Part shown: piece after piece, positions 26,307-35,793 of the stretch
Layout: every line of letters begins with the position of its first letter
How positions within the stretch are numbered: the first letter of the stretch is position 1
Source of the DNA: Sphingopyxis macrogoltabida
GTDB taxonomy: Bacteria > Pseudomonadota > Alphaproteobacteria > Sphingomonadales > Sphingomonadaceae
Reading direction: 5' to 3'
Length of the DNA: 64,000 bases
Assembly: GCF_001314325.1 (NCBI RefSeq)
Contig: NZ_CP009430.1
Location: 1-64,000, forward strand
Notes under the pieces: model-generated
Seen by the model: only the letters and a program-made list of their open reading frames with translations
Databases searched by the model: none
Told to the model about the DNA's origin: nothing
Program-made: the position numbers and the translations under genes

Positions 26307-27325
26307 TGCGCTCGCTCCGCAAGATCGTCCGCACGCTGATTGCAGTGCTCGCCATTCTTGTTGTCACGCCTGCGGTCGAGGCGGCCGGTCCACCCTGCAA
26401 TGGAAAATTCGTCAATCCCGTGACGGATGTGTGCTGGTCGTGTCTTTTTCCGTTGTCGGTGGGCGGCCTGAAGATTTGGCCAAGCGGACGACCCGATCCG
26501 AACAATCCAGCATCTCCCGTCTGCGCATGTGCGGATCCGATACCACGCATCGGTATCTCGGTGGGGTTCTGGGAGCCCGCCCGTCTCGCCGACGTGACGA
26601 TGAAGCCATGGTGCTTTCCAAACCTCGGCGGCGTGCGGATCGCGCCGGGCTTCGACATCGGCCAGGGATATCTGGCCGGACCGTCGATGGTCGGCGGCCG
26701 GTCGCAAAGCACCGCGAAATGGCATGTCCACTGGTATATCTATCCGCTCCTCTACTGGATGGAGATTCTGACCGATTTCGCCTGCTTCGAGCAGGCGAGC
26801 TTCGATATCGCATACATGACCGAGGTCGACCCTCTCTGGCAGGACGATGCTCTCGCTGCGCTTATCAATCCGGAAGCCGTCATCTTTGCGAACCCGATCG
26901 CAAAGGCGGCCTGCGCGGGCGATTGTGTCGCCGCCACCAGCAATCTGCCGCTCGACCAGCTCTTCTGGTGCGCGGGCTGCCAGGGCTCGATGTATCCGCT
27001 CAACGGCAACATCCCGGCATCGATCGGCCATGTTCAGTCGTCACGGCTCGCCCTCTCCCGCTTCGCCTACAAGATGCACCGCCAAGCGCTCGCCTGGGGA
27101 ACGATGGGCTCCAAGGGCCTGTGCAAGAAATATCTGATGCCCATCATGCGCAAGCAGCAATATCGATTCCAGATGACCAACCCGATCCCCACGGTGAACG
27201 GCCGGTTTGCCTGTTCGGCGATCGGCGCTTCCACCATGCCACCCGATGCCGGGCGTGCCTATCCCGCCGGCGGCGAAGACATGGGCTATCTGGTCTGGCG
27301 GAAGCGCAACTGCTGTGTGCTCTAG
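26306..27325 (+). CDS. traU: TraU, mating-pair formation protein
   Basis: A 339-residue Cys-rich secreted protein with a leader ending near VEAA. The family blocks are clear: NGKFVNPVTDVCWSCLFPLS, CACADPIPRIGISVGFWEP, then DFACFEQASFDIAYMTEVDP. TraU is needed for DNA transfer more than for pilus formation in F. Its many disulfides would depend on the DsbC-like protein in the operon. The true start is 26306, in a TGATG overlap. Confidence 0.95.
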   Translation: MRSLRKIVRTLIAVLAILVVTPAVEAAGPPCNGKFVNPVTDVCWSCLFPLSVGGLKIWPSGRPDPNNPASPVCACADPIPRIGISVGFWEPARLADVTMKPWCFPNLGGVRIAPGFDIGQGYLAGPSMVGGRSQSTAKWHVHWYIYPLLYWMEILTDFACFEQASFDIAYMTEVDPLWQDDALAALINPEAVIFANPIAKAACAGDCVAATSNLPLDQLFWCAGCQGSMYPLNGNIPASIGHVQSSRLALSRFAYKMHRQALAWGTMGSKGLCKKYLMPIMRKQQYRFQMTNPIPTVNGRFACSAIGASTMPPDAGRAYPAGGEDMGYLVWRKRNCCVL

Positions 27326-27334
27326 GAGGCGCGG

Positions 27335-28081
27335 ATGCGAAAGCTGATCCTGATAGGGGGTGTGCTGCTTGCGACAGCAAGCGTCACCGCGCTCCTCGCG
27401 CAAACCGTCGACGGCCTCGACCTGGAGGCGGTTCGCAAGAGATCCGCCGACATGCAGGACGAGGCGACCGCTTTTGCCGAGCAGGTCAAGGATCGGGGCG
27501 ATGCCTTCCGCGACGAGGCGGCGTCGGTCCGGGCTGCGGGCACGCAGAATATGGAGCGTGTCGCGGCCGCGAGCTTGCCCAAGGGCCCCGGGGGTCCGAT
27601 CGATTTCGACGAGATCGTCTCGGGCGCGGCGGCGAACGTCGGGGTCGGTGCAGGCGAGGCTCCGCAACTGATCGTCTTTGTCAGCCTTTCCATGCCGGCC
27701 AAGGCGCTGCGTGCGATCATCGAAGACACGGCGCGGGCGGGAGGCGTCGTCGTATTTCGCGGCTTTCCCGACAATTCGATGCGCGCCTTTACCGAGCGGC
27801 TCGGAAAAGTGGTCGCACGCGAAGACAACTTGGCCAATATCGGCGTCGACCCGCGCCTCTTTCGGGCGTTCGACGTTGCTGCGGTACCGACCTACGTCGC
27901 GGTCTCGTCCGACTTCGACCTGTGCGCTGGGTTTGCCTGCCGCACCCAGGTTCCGGCGCATGACCGCATGGTAGGGAATGTGACGCTCGAATATGCGCTC
28001 ACGAGCTTTGCCGAGGCAAATGGTTCCGGCGCGCGGGTCGCGGCGGTCGGGCTGAAACGTCTCCAGGGGACGCCGCGATGA
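27335..28081 (+). CDS. trbC: TrbC (F-type), pilus assembly protein
   Basis: A 248-residue secreted protein with an N-terminal leader and a C-terminal TrbC_Ftype domain (QLIVFVSLSMPAKALRAIIE, then GGVVVFRGF and DPRLFRAFDVAAVPTYV), which resembles a thioredoxin fold without the active-site cysteines. It partners TraW. GGAGG precedes the start, and the stop overlaps traN as ATGA. Confidence 0.92.
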   Translation: MRKLILIGGVLLATASVTALLAQTVDGLDLEAVRKRSADMQDEATAFAEQVKDRGDAFRDEAASVRAAGTQNMERVAAASLPKGPGGPIDFDEIVSGAAANVGVGAGEAPQLIVFVSLSMPAKALRAIIEDTARAGGVVVFRGFPDNSMRAFTERLGKVVAREDNLANIGVDPRLFRAFDVAAVPTYVAVSSDFDLCAGFACRTQVPAHDRMVGNVTLEYALTSFAEANGSGARVAAVGLKRLQGTPR

Positions 28082-29910
28082 AGGCCTCGCGGGCTCTTGT
28101 CTGCCTGCTGGTCGCCCTGGCCGCGGTCTCGCCGGTGCTTGCGCAAACGACGGTCGAGGAGGCTCGGGAAGAAGGGCGAAAGCTCGGCAACGAAACCCGG
28201 CGAGACAGTTCGCTTGTCCCGACCGACAGCGCGAGGGCCGAGGCGGTTCCGGGATATGCGGGGACCGCCTTGCCCGAGGGGAATTTTTTCGACGATCCCG
28301 ATCGGCTCGAGGCGGCCGGCGCTTCGGCGAGACACCGCAGCGAGCCCTATCGGATCACGGTGGACGGTGACCGCACGCGCCCGGCTTTCAGCAATGACGA
28401 GATCCTGGCCACGACACGGCGCGCGACATCGATCGAAAACGACCCGTCGACCTATCTGGACGGTGAGGAAATGGGCGGCTCAGCCGGGGTTTGCACGCCG
28501 CTGCCGCCTGGCACGGACGCGACGGGCTATTATGAGGCGAGCTGCAACCGCGGCAGCCAGCTGACCGAAGAGACACGCAGTTGCACCCCCGTTATGGTCC
28601 CGCGCACGACGACGCGGCAGGCCTACAAATATTATGCCGCCGGCGACGGGGTCTATGGCGCTCCCTTCCCGCGGGAAGGTGATTTCGCGGGCGCTCTGGC
28701 GAACGGCAGTTGCTGGGCCAGCGGAGCCTCAATGGGCGGCTGCGCCGCCAGCGTCGCCGTCGGTTATCGAAGCGGGAACAAGTTCTGCGGGGACTATAGT
28801 GTGCGGGCGATCAGCTGCACCTCCGAGATCGTTTCGAACAGCCCCGAAATGCCGGCGACCGGAAAGCTCTGGTATGCCCGGACCAACGAACTATCGGTCA
28901 CGGTCGAGCGCAGCGATGCCAGCTGCCAGGCCTATGCCGGCGATGGTCAATGTGTCCCGTCTGGCCCAGACCAGTGCACGCAGGGCGAAGAGACGCGCCT
29001 GATCGACGGTGTGGCCATAACCCAGCCGTGCTGGGAGTGGCGACGCACCTATCAGTGCAATTTCGTGTCCCCGGCCAGCGATTGCAGCGAACTTGAAGCC
29101 AACAATGCGTGCAGCTTCGTGCGAACCGAATGCCTCGACGACGATCCGGACGGCGCGTGCCGTGTGGAGGAGCGTATCTATCGCTGCCCGGCGCCCGGCA
29201 GCAATGTCGGCGGGGCAACCCAGTATATTTGCGGCGACGACGTTTATTGCATCAATGGCGATTGTGAGCCGATCGTTCGCGAGGCGTCGACCGAGCTCAA
29301 GGACGCGCTGGTTGCGCTGCATGCGATCGACCAGGCCGGCAAGGAGTTCGACGAAGACGATCTCAGTCTATTCCGCGGCGCGCGCGAGACGTGTCACAAG
29401 CCGGTCTTCGGTCTTATCAACTGCTGCGCCGGCAAGGCCTCGGGGCTGCTTTCGGCCGGGGCCGGGGCTGCCGCCATTGCCGCCGGCCCTGCCGGCATCG
29501 CCGCGCTCGCGACGCCCTTCCTGACGCTCTTCGCCTGTTCGCAGGACGAGAAGAAGCTCGACATCAGGGATCGGATGGGTTTCTGTCACAAGGTCGGAAC
29601 CTATTGTTCCTCAAGCATCCTCGGCATCTGCAAGACCAAGCGCACTGCCTATTGCTGCTTCGAAAGCAAATTGAGCCGCGTCTTCCAGGAACAAGGCCGC
29701 ACGCAGCTCGGCAAACCCTGGGACAAGCCCAAGACGGAGCAATGCCTGGGATTTACGATCGACGAGTTTGCGCGGCTCGACCTGTCGGTGATGGATTTCA
29801 CCGAGGTTTACGCGGATTTCATGGACGCCGCGAAACTCCCTGACGAGGTCGAGGCCATGACGCAGATCCAGCAACGGATCGAGGGCTATTATGATCTCCA
29901 TGGCAAATGA
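28078..29910 (+). CDS. traN: TraN, outer-membrane mating-pair stabilisation adhesin
   Basis: A 610-residue secreted protein with more than 30 cysteines, a leader ending in VLAQ, and the TraN C-terminal blocks (CHKPVFGLINCCAGK, then IRDRMGFCHKVGTYCSS and KTAYCCFESKLSRVFQEQGR). TraN contacts recipient-cell outer-membrane proteins and influences host range. The variable central part (about residues 170-330) is where receptor specificity lies in F-like TraN; its receptor here cannot be predicted. Confidence 0.92.
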   Translation: MKASRALVCLLVALAAVSPVLAQTTVEEAREEGRKLGNETRRDSSLVPTDSARAEAVPGYAGTALPEGNFFDDPDRLEAAGASARHRSEPYRITVDGDRTRPAFSNDEILATTRRATSIENDPSTYLDGEEMGGSAGVCTPLPPGTDATGYYEASCNRGSQLTEETRSCTPVMVPRTTTRQAYKYYAAGDGVYGAPFPREGDFAGALANGSCWASGASMGGCAASVAVGYRSGNKFCGDYSVRAISCTSEIVSNSPEMPATGKLWYARTNELSVTVERSDASCQAYAGDGQCVPSGPDQCTQGEETRLIDGVAITQPCWEWRRTYQCNFVSPASDCSELEANNACSFVRTECLDDDPDGACRVEERIYRCPAPGSNVGGATQYICGDDVYCINGDCEPIVREASTELKDALVALHAIDQAGKEFDEDDLSLFRGARETCHKPVFGLINCCAGKASGLLSAGAGAAAIAAGPAGIAALATPFLTLFACSQDEKKLDIRDRMGFCHKVGTYCSSSILGICKTKRTAYCCFESKLSRVFQEQGRTQLGKPWDKPKTEQCLGFTIDEFARLDLSVMDFTEVYADFMDAAKLPDEVEAMTQIQQRIEGYYDLHGK

Positions 29911-30068
29911 CTGCGTCGGCGCGCCGCGCCCGAACGCCAGACTGTCTGCGCCAACTCCATGCGATCGGCGGACACAGCGGCGCCCAATAGCCGGTCGCTC
30001 TCACCCCATTCCTCCGCGCAAAGGTCCGGCAGGTCGCAGAGCTGCCTGGCGAAAAAGGGAGCTGGAAC

Positions 30069-30884
30069 ATGGCTGGTAGGATGATGGCGGCGGTTACGGC
30101 GCTTTGGGCTTTGAGCTTCGGAGCGCCTTCGCTGGCGCAAGACGGGAGCCAAATGGCCACGGATATCGAGCGCGCCGATGGCGACGATTTCTACTGCGGC
30201 GAGCGGCGGCTCGGACAATGGTTCTATTGCTCGAAACCGAATCGGCAGGAGGCGCAGGTTCCGCCGCCGCCAAAACGGAGTGCGGTGGAGCGTCTGGCAG
30301 CGATCACCCGTGAACTGGACGAACTCAAGGCCCGCGCGATCCTCGATCCGTCCGAGGCGAACGTCATCGCCTATGTTCGCTTCCAGCGCGAACAGCTCGA
30401 CCGCGCCTCGACGTTTTCGGATACCTGGCAGCGGGCACTGTGGCAGACGCCAGAGCTCGACTATACGCTTCAGCGGCCGGTTTCGAGCGTCGGTAAAAGA
30501 GCCTGGCTCGATAACCGCCGCGCCGATCGCGACGCGGTGCTCGCCAACCTTGGCCAGCGCTATGGGCTCTTCTATTTTTACGCACAGAGCTGCGGCGCGT
30601 GCGACATTTTCTCCCCCATCCTCCGCTCGGTCGCGGATAGCCACAACATCACGGTGATGGCCGTTTCGATGGACGGTGGGCCAAGCCGCGATTTCCCCGG
30701 ATATGTCGTCGATTCCGGGCAGCGCGCCCGCATGGGGATAAGCGGCAAGGAGACGCCGGCACTCGTGCTTTTCGACACGCTGACCAAGCGTACGATCCCG
30801 GTGGGCTACGGAATCTTGAGCGCCGACGAGATCATGGATCGCATCTTCGCACTGACCAACACCAAGGTAGGGAGTGATTATTGA
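30069..30884 (+). CDS. traF: TraF (F-type), periplasmic thioredoxin-like pilus assembly protein
   Basis: A 271-residue secreted protein with a thioredoxin-like domain. Unlike F TraF it keeps a CXXC pair, SCGACDIF near residue 176. The N-terminal region WFYCSKP also fits the family. It probably works with TraH and TraU. GGGAG lies nine bases before the ATG, and the gene is 158 bp after traN. The junction with traH is TGATG. Two genes in this operon carry the traF name by convention; this is the F-type one. Confidence 0.9.
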   Translation: MAGRMMAAVTALWALSFGAPSLAQDGSQMATDIERADGDDFYCGERRLGQWFYCSKPNRQEAQVPPPPKRSAVERLAAITRELDELKARAILDPSEANVIAYVRFQREQLDRASTFSDTWQRALWQTPELDYTLQRPVSSVGKRAWLDNRRADRDAVLANLGQRYGLFYFYAQSCGACDIFSPILRSVADSHNITVMAVSMDGGPSRDFPGYVVDSGQRARMGISGKETPALVLFDTLTKRTIPVGYGILSADEIMDRIFALTNTKVGSDY

Positions 30885-32350
30885 TGGTGGAGGATCGCCG
30901 TAGCGGCCTGTGGCGCCGCATCCTGCGCTCGACCTGCGCCTGGGCCGGACTCGCAGCGTCGGCGAACCTCGCGGTTTCGGGAACCGCGCGCGCCGATGTC
31001 GGAGCCGAGATGAATCGATTCTTCTCGGAGGCGGGCGGCGCGGCCAATGTGACGGGCCCGTCCGCCTTTGAAGGACAGTCCGCCGGCTATTATTCGCTCG
31101 GCAATGTCTGGACGCGCTTTCCGCAGAAGAGCGTGCAGCCGTTCAACCTCCAGCTTCCGAGCGCGCGCGCTGGTTGCGGCGGCATCGATCTCTTCAGCGG
31201 CAGCTTCTCGTTCATCAATGCGAGCGAGATCATCGCGATGCTGAAGGCGACCGCCAACAATGCGCTCGGCTTCGCGTTCAAGCTCGCGATCGATTCCGTC
31301 TCGCCGGAGATCGGCAAGGTGATGGATGAGTTCAGCCAGAAGGCGCAGCTCCTCAACCAGATGAACATTTCAAGCTGTGAGACGGCGCAGGCGCTTGTCG
31401 GCGGCATCTGGCCGCAGATGGAAACGACGCGGGCGACGATTTGCGAGGCAGTGGGAAACAGCCAGGGCGTGTTCTCCGACTGGGCGGCAGCGCGGCAGGG
31501 CTGCAACAACGGAAACCGCCGCGATGCGACGATCGCGGGCAACAACGATGCGGCGATGAAGGACCAGCTCGTGGGCGAGCCGCACAACTATACCTGGGAG
31601 GCCCTCCAGAAATCCGCGAAGTTCGGGGCTTTCGACAAGGGCTTCTCCGAATATGTCATGACACTGGTGGGCACGGTTGTGACGACACCATCGTCCGATC
31701 CGAGCATCGGCGGCAAGGTCGTCATGTTCGGACCAGCCGAGGAAGCGGTCGTGACCGCGCTCCTCGACGGGACGGCCGACGCGCCGCCGGTCAAGATTCT
31801 GCGCTGCAATGACACCAATTGCTACGATGTCGGGGAGCAGACGCTGTCGGTGTCGGCTTCGGCGGCGCTCAGGCCGCGCATCGAGGGGATGATCCGTTCA
31901 ATGAGCGACAAGATTCGCTCGGATACGCCGCTCGACGCGGCGGAGAAGCAGCTCCTGAACCTTGCAACGATCCCGCTCTACAAGATCCTCGCAGTGCAGG
32001 CCTATGCCCACTACGCGCTAACGCAGGGCGAAATTCAGACGCTATCGGAGATCGTCGCGGTCGATCTCCTGTCGGCGATGCTCGACAATATGCTCGACCG
32101 GGTCGAGCAGGCGAAGGTTCACTACCAGACCTTCGATCAGGAGACCGCAGCGCAGTGGCGACAACAGATCGCGGCGACGCGCGCGAAGTTCGGACAGCGC
32201 GACGTCAAGCTGAGCAACAAGCTGCAGGTCACGATGCAGATTATCGACCGGAGCATCATGCTGGAGTCGACGCTCCAGAATTCGATGACGCCCGGGATGA
32301 CCGCCGCGCTGAATTTCTCGCGCGGCCTCTCTGCGCAGGGCCTCCACTAG
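30884..32350 (+). CDS. traH: TraH, pilus assembly protein
   Basis: A 488-residue secreted protein. The TraH blocks are clear: YYSLGNVWTRFPQKSVQPFN, then GCGGIDLFSGSFSFINASE and the central SCETAQALVGGIWPQ. C-terminal coiled-coil stretches are present. TraH interacts with TraF, TraU and TrbI in F. The ATG at 30884 shares a base with the traF stop, and AGGGAG lies upstream. Confidence 0.95.
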   Translation: MVEDRRSGLWRRILRSTCAWAGLAASANLAVSGTARADVGAEMNRFFSEAGGAANVTGPSAFEGQSAGYYSLGNVWTRFPQKSVQPFNLQLPSARAGCGGIDLFSGSFSFINASEIIAMLKATANNALGFAFKLAIDSVSPEIGKVMDEFSQKAQLLNQMNISSCETAQALVGGIWPQMETTRATICEAVGNSQGVFSDWAAARQGCNNGNRRDATIAGNNDAAMKDQLVGEPHNYTWEALQKSAKFGAFDKGFSEYVMTLVGTVVTTPSSDPSIGGKVVMFGPAEEAVVTALLDGTADAPPVKILRCNDTNCYDVGEQTLSVSASAALRPRIEGMIRSMSDKIRSDTPLDAAEKQLLNLATIPLYKILAVQAYAHYALTQGEIQTLSEIVAVDLLSAMLDNMLDRVEQAKVHYQTFDQETAAQWRQQIAATRAKFGQRDVKLSNKLQVTMQIIDRSIMLESTLQNSMTPGMTAALNFSRGLSAQGLH

Positions 32351-32367
32351 CCGCGAAAGGGAGTGCG

Positions 32368-35151
32368 ATGCTCGAGGTCTTCACGGTTGGCGGCGGCGAG
32401 TATCTCGTCAACACCTTCAACGCGGTCGCGGCCTGGTCGGGGGGAGGGGGTTACAAGTCCCTGATCCGCGTCGTGATGGTCATGGGGCTCATTTATTCGC
32501 TGCTCGTCGTGACCTTCACCCTGAACTATCGCGCCTGGCTCAACTGGTTCCTCCAGGCGACCGCCATCTATCTCTGCCTGATGGTGCCGACGGTCGACAT
32601 CAAGGTGACCGATCGCATCAATCCCGCCCTCGCACCCGCAACGGTCGACAATGTCCCGATGGGTCTCGGCATTCTCGCCAGCCTGACGACACAGATTGGA
32701 GACTGGCTTACACGCACTGCGGAGACGGTGTTCGTCATGCCGAACGAGCTCAACTACAGCAGCAACGGCATGGTCTATGGCGCGCGGCTCTACGACGCGA
32801 CGCGCAATTTCGTCGTTCGCGACGCGGAGTTTTCGACGAACCTCGAAAATCACTTCAAGAACTGCCTGTTCGGCGATGTGATGCTCTACCAGAAGTCGCT
32901 AACAGAGCTCGCGAAGGCGACCGATCTCTGGGCGGCCGTCGGCCCCGGCTCGGAAGCCAGGTCGCAGCAATGGCTCGAACGCCAGGGCAATGGCACGGTC
33001 CAAAGCTACATACTGACATGCCGCCAGGCCTACCAGGCGCTCGATGCGCAATGGGGGCCGATGATCGAGGCGAATGCGCCGCTCTGGGGACGGGAGGCCT
33101 ATCCCCGGCTGAGCAACGCGCTGGCGGCCGACAAGCTGAAACATGATGTGCCGATCGTCAGTGCCGCCTTCACGGGCGCTGGCGGAAGCTTTGCGGAGGT
33201 CATGCGCCAGAACACCGCAATCAATGCCTTCACCGCGGCGCGCAACAGCATGTCGGGCAGCACCGGTGCCGCGGCGATCGATACGTTCGCCCAGACCCGC
33301 GCCGACATCCAGGCCCGCAACACTTACGGTTCGATCGCGCAGCAGGCGATGGCCTGGGTGCCGATCCTCAACATCGTGCTCACAGTCGTGTTCTTCGCGA
33401 TGTTCCCGGTCATCTTTCCGCTTTTTCTGATGCCGCAGACCGGGGTTCCGGCGCTCAAGGGCTATGTGACCGGCTTCTTCTATCTCGCGGCCTGGGGCCC
33501 GCTCTATGTCATTCTCCACATGATCTGTATGACACGCGCGACGTCTGCGGCGAACGGCGTTGCCGGTGGCGGCGTGACGTTGGGGAGCTATGCCGGGATC
33601 GGCGCGGTCAACGCCGAGACGGCGACGATTGCCGGATTCATGTTGATGAGCGTGCCGTTCCTCGCCGCTGGGCTCGCACGCGGCGCGATGTCGATAGCAG
33701 GGCATTCGATGTCGATGCTGGCGCCCGCGCAGAATGCCGCCGAGGCCGCAGCGCTGGAGCAGACGACGGGCAATTATTCCTACGGCAATGTGAGTTGGGC
33801 AAACTCCACGGCCAACATGCGCCAGGCCGATCAATGGACCACCGCACCCAGCTATATGGGCGGTGCGCCGAGTGTTGGATGGCGGCAGGACAATGGCGCG
33901 ATGATCAGCGGGTTCGGTAATGGCCAGGAAGTGTTCGACACGGGCGCTGCAATCTCGCACCTCGGGTTCTCGCCCACGCTGACTAGCGGCTTCGTTTCCG
34001 AGCGCCGCGAACTCGCGAGCTGGGCGCATCGTCAGGCCCAGGCTTATGAGAATGCGGCGGCTGAAGTGCTGACCGCAACGCATGCGAACAGGAGCACGGT
34101 CGGAACGTCCACCGAAAGAAGCTCGGGCTGGGATGCAGGCAGCGGATGGCAGAGCCAGAGCGGGATCGAGCAATTCGATCGCCGCAGCACGTCGAGTTCG
34201 GAGGGGACCGGTGAGAGCACCAATATTACTCAGCGTAAGGGCATCACGCAGGGCCACGATCGACAAGCGCAAATCTCGGACCAGGTCAGCGGCTCAATCT
34301 CGGCGGCGCTCGGTGGTGGCGGACGCGGTGGAAGGATAACCTCCGGAATTGGCGGGAGCGTCACCAAGTCCGGGACGCAATCAGACAGCCTCGGCCACGG
34401 AACGTCCGAAACACGATCGATCGATTCCGGAAGTTCATCGTCGAGCGGGGTCAACAGCGAACACGGAAATGGGTCGAATGCGATGATTTCCGACTCCCAA
34501 TATGAGAGGGGTGGCACCTTCTCCCGGGCATCGGTCACAAGTTCGTCGTCGCAGAGCACCGACGACTCGCTTGCGCTTGCCAAGTCCTATTCCGAACAGG
34601 CCCGGCGGCTCGAGGAACTCTCGCAGCAGCTTTCGCGCGACGCGAGCTATGCCGAAACCCACGGGATGCAGCTCAGTGAGAATTTGAGCCAGGATCTCGC
34701 GCAATGGTATCGTCAGCAGCAGGTCAATAATCCCGGCCTCGATGCGCCAGAGCTTTGGGCCACCGATCTTTCCGCTCAGCCGAGGGCAGTCCGCAACGAA
34801 ATGATCGGGCGCTGGATGAGCGAATCCCAGCAGTCGATTAGAGCCGAGATCGCGGAGAGCTTGCACACGCCTGATATGGTCAATGTGCATCGTCCGGCGA
34901 TCGACAGTGCCGAAGATGTACGTGCGGCGTACCATCCGCGCGGGGTTGGCGGACTTCCCGCCGCCCCCGGAAGGCGAGACCCGAACCCGGCCTCGAGAAT
35001 TATCGAGGAAGGTCGTTCCGAGCTGGAAGGCCGGAAAGCCACTGGCCAGGCTATGCGCGGCCAATATGTCGAAGGGGCGTCCGACCTAGGCCAGGAAATC
35101 GGACGGGATCACAATCGCGGCTTCTTCCAGGATCCCAAGCTTCGGGAGTGA
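32368..35151 (+). CDS. traG: TraG, mating-pair stabilisation and entry-exclusion partner
   Basis: A 927-residue protein. The N-terminal half is the TraG_N membrane domain, with helices at VVMVMGLIYSLLVVTF, WFLQATAIYLCLMVP, ILNIVLTVVFFAMFPVIFPL and YLAAWGPLYVILHMI. The C-terminal half (from about residue 560) is a long Ser/Gly-rich periplasmic region with coiled-coil character (QARRLEELSQQLSRDA). In F this half is implicated in mating-pair stabilisation and in recognition by TraS. It is the last gene of the operon, preceded by AAAGGGAG. Confidence 0.93.
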   Translation: MLEVFTVGGGEYLVNTFNAVAAWSGGGGYKSLIRVVMVMGLIYSLLVVTFTLNYRAWLNWFLQATAIYLCLMVPTVDIKVTDRINPALAPATVDNVPMGLGILASLTTQIGDWLTRTAETVFVMPNELNYSSNGMVYGARLYDATRNFVVRDAEFSTNLENHFKNCLFGDVMLYQKSLTELAKATDLWAAVGPGSEARSQQWLERQGNGTVQSYILTCRQAYQALDAQWGPMIEANAPLWGREAYPRLSNALAADKLKHDVPIVSAAFTGAGGSFAEVMRQNTAINAFTAARNSMSGSTGAAAIDTFAQTRADIQARNTYGSIAQQAMAWVPILNIVLTVVFFAMFPVIFPLFLMPQTGVPALKGYVTGFFYLAAWGPLYVILHMICMTRATSAANGVAGGGVTLGSYAGIGAVNAETATIAGFMLMSVPFLAAGLARGAMSIAGHSMSMLAPAQNAAEAAALEQTTGNYSYGNVSWANSTANMRQADQWTTAPSYMGGAPSVGWRQDNGAMISGFGNGQEVFDTGAAISHLGFSPTLTSGFVSERRELASWAHRQAQAYENAAAEVLTATHANRSTVGTSTERSSGWDAGSGWQSQSGIEQFDRRSTSSSEGTGESTNITQRKGITQGHDRQAQISDQVSGSISAALGGGGRGGRITSGIGGSVTKSGTQSDSLGHGTSETRSIDSGSSSSSGVNSEHGNGSNAMISDSQYERGGTFSRASVTSSSSQSTDDSLALAKSYSEQARRLEELSQQLSRDASYAETHGMQLSENLSQDLAQWYRQQQVNNPGLDAPELWATDLSAQPRAVRNEMIGRWMSESQQSIRAEIAESLHTPDMVNVHRPAIDSAEDVRAAYHPRGVGGLPAAPGRRDPNPASRIIEEGRSELEGRKATGQAMRGQYVEGASDLGQEIGRDHNRGFFQDPKLRE

Positions 35152-35154
35152 GGG

Positions 35155-35496
35155 CTAAAGTGCCCAGAATATATAGGCGACGAGTGCGACGATCAGGCCG
35201 CCGGCGATCAGGCTGGTGGGGTTGTTGGGGTCGATGCTTTCCCGGTGTTCGTCAATCGGCAAGGTCGGTACAATCGGCTGTATCGGACGAGGACTTCTTT
35301 CCTCATCGTCAAACCGGGTATCGCGATACAGACTTAGAGGATGTCCTGGATACCAATCCGGATCTGTAGGATCCAGGAATAACGGCTTCTGCTCGATCGA
35401 CGGATCGTAGGACTTGAATTCATACTGTTCGAAAATGCTCGGGCGGTGACCCGATCGGAAGAGATCGTCGTCGGACATAGCAATGTAATCTAACAC
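35155..35496 (-). CDS. Small tail-anchored membrane protein
   Basis: A 113-residue protein, acidic and proline-rich for about 90 residues, with a single C-terminal membrane helix (SLIAGGLIVALVAYIFWAL). It would be tail-anchored with its bulk in the cytoplasm. The GTG at 35496 has AGGAAA five bases upstream; the internal ATG at 35478 has no ribosome site. It converges on traG with three bases between stops. No family is recognised; an exclusion or regulatory role is only a guess. Confidence 0.55.
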   Translation of the reverse strand: MLDYIAMSDDDLFRSGHRPSIFEQYEFKSYDPSIEQKPLFLDPTDPDWYPGHPLSLYRDTRFDDEERSPRPIQPIVPTLPIDEHRESIDPNNPTSLIAGGLIVALVAYIFWAL

Positions 35497-35567
35497 CGAT
35501 TTCCTGTGATCTCAACGCCAGCGCACAGCTCTATTGGCCCGCGAGTCCCTGTCTGTTATGCGAGTCC

Positions 35568-35793
35568 TGCGCTGCGCAAACGGTGGCGCCGGGACTGGTA
35601 ATCCCGCCAACTACGTAACTCGGAAAGCTCATTTTCCGGGGTGCCGTCGCGTATGTACAGGCTCTCGGGCTAAAGGCGGCGGCGCATGTCGTTGGCATGT
35701 TACCAGCTCCGGCGGCTCCCGCGCCCAGTGCGCGGGAGTTCGGGTCTTATCGCATCCATCCTACCTCCCACGTTGCAGCAGGATGCGAGGAAG
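35568..35793 (+). promoter_or_regulatory. Highly structured leader upstream of a hypothetical gene
   Basis: This non-coding stretch can form several hairpins in a row: TGCGC-T-GCGCA (35568-35578), CGGGA/TCCCG (35590-35606), CGGAAA/TTTCCG (35621-35638), and a 9-bp stem CTCCCGCGC/GCGCGGGAG (35716-35738). A 7-bp stem CGCATCC/GGATGCG (35751-35787) ends at the GAGGAAG ribosome site of the next gene. GCCAAC (35606-35611) can pair with GTTGGC (35691-35696) to close a multi-branched fold. No known riboswitch class was matched. Confidence 0.4.

Noticed and set aside
29900..30079. Possible small gene between traN and traF, including an ATG overlapping the traN stop
   Set aside because: The plus-strand frames are either 27 codons or an Arg-rich run without a ribosome site. 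A minus-strand frame looks more protein-like but runs antisense through traF; none shows a recognised family.
35585..35740. Cobalamin or other known riboswitch upstream of the hypothetical gene
   Set aside because: The CCGGGACTGG stretch is loosely reminiscent of a cobalamin element, but the conserved boxes do not appear in order and the downstream gene has no vitamin link.
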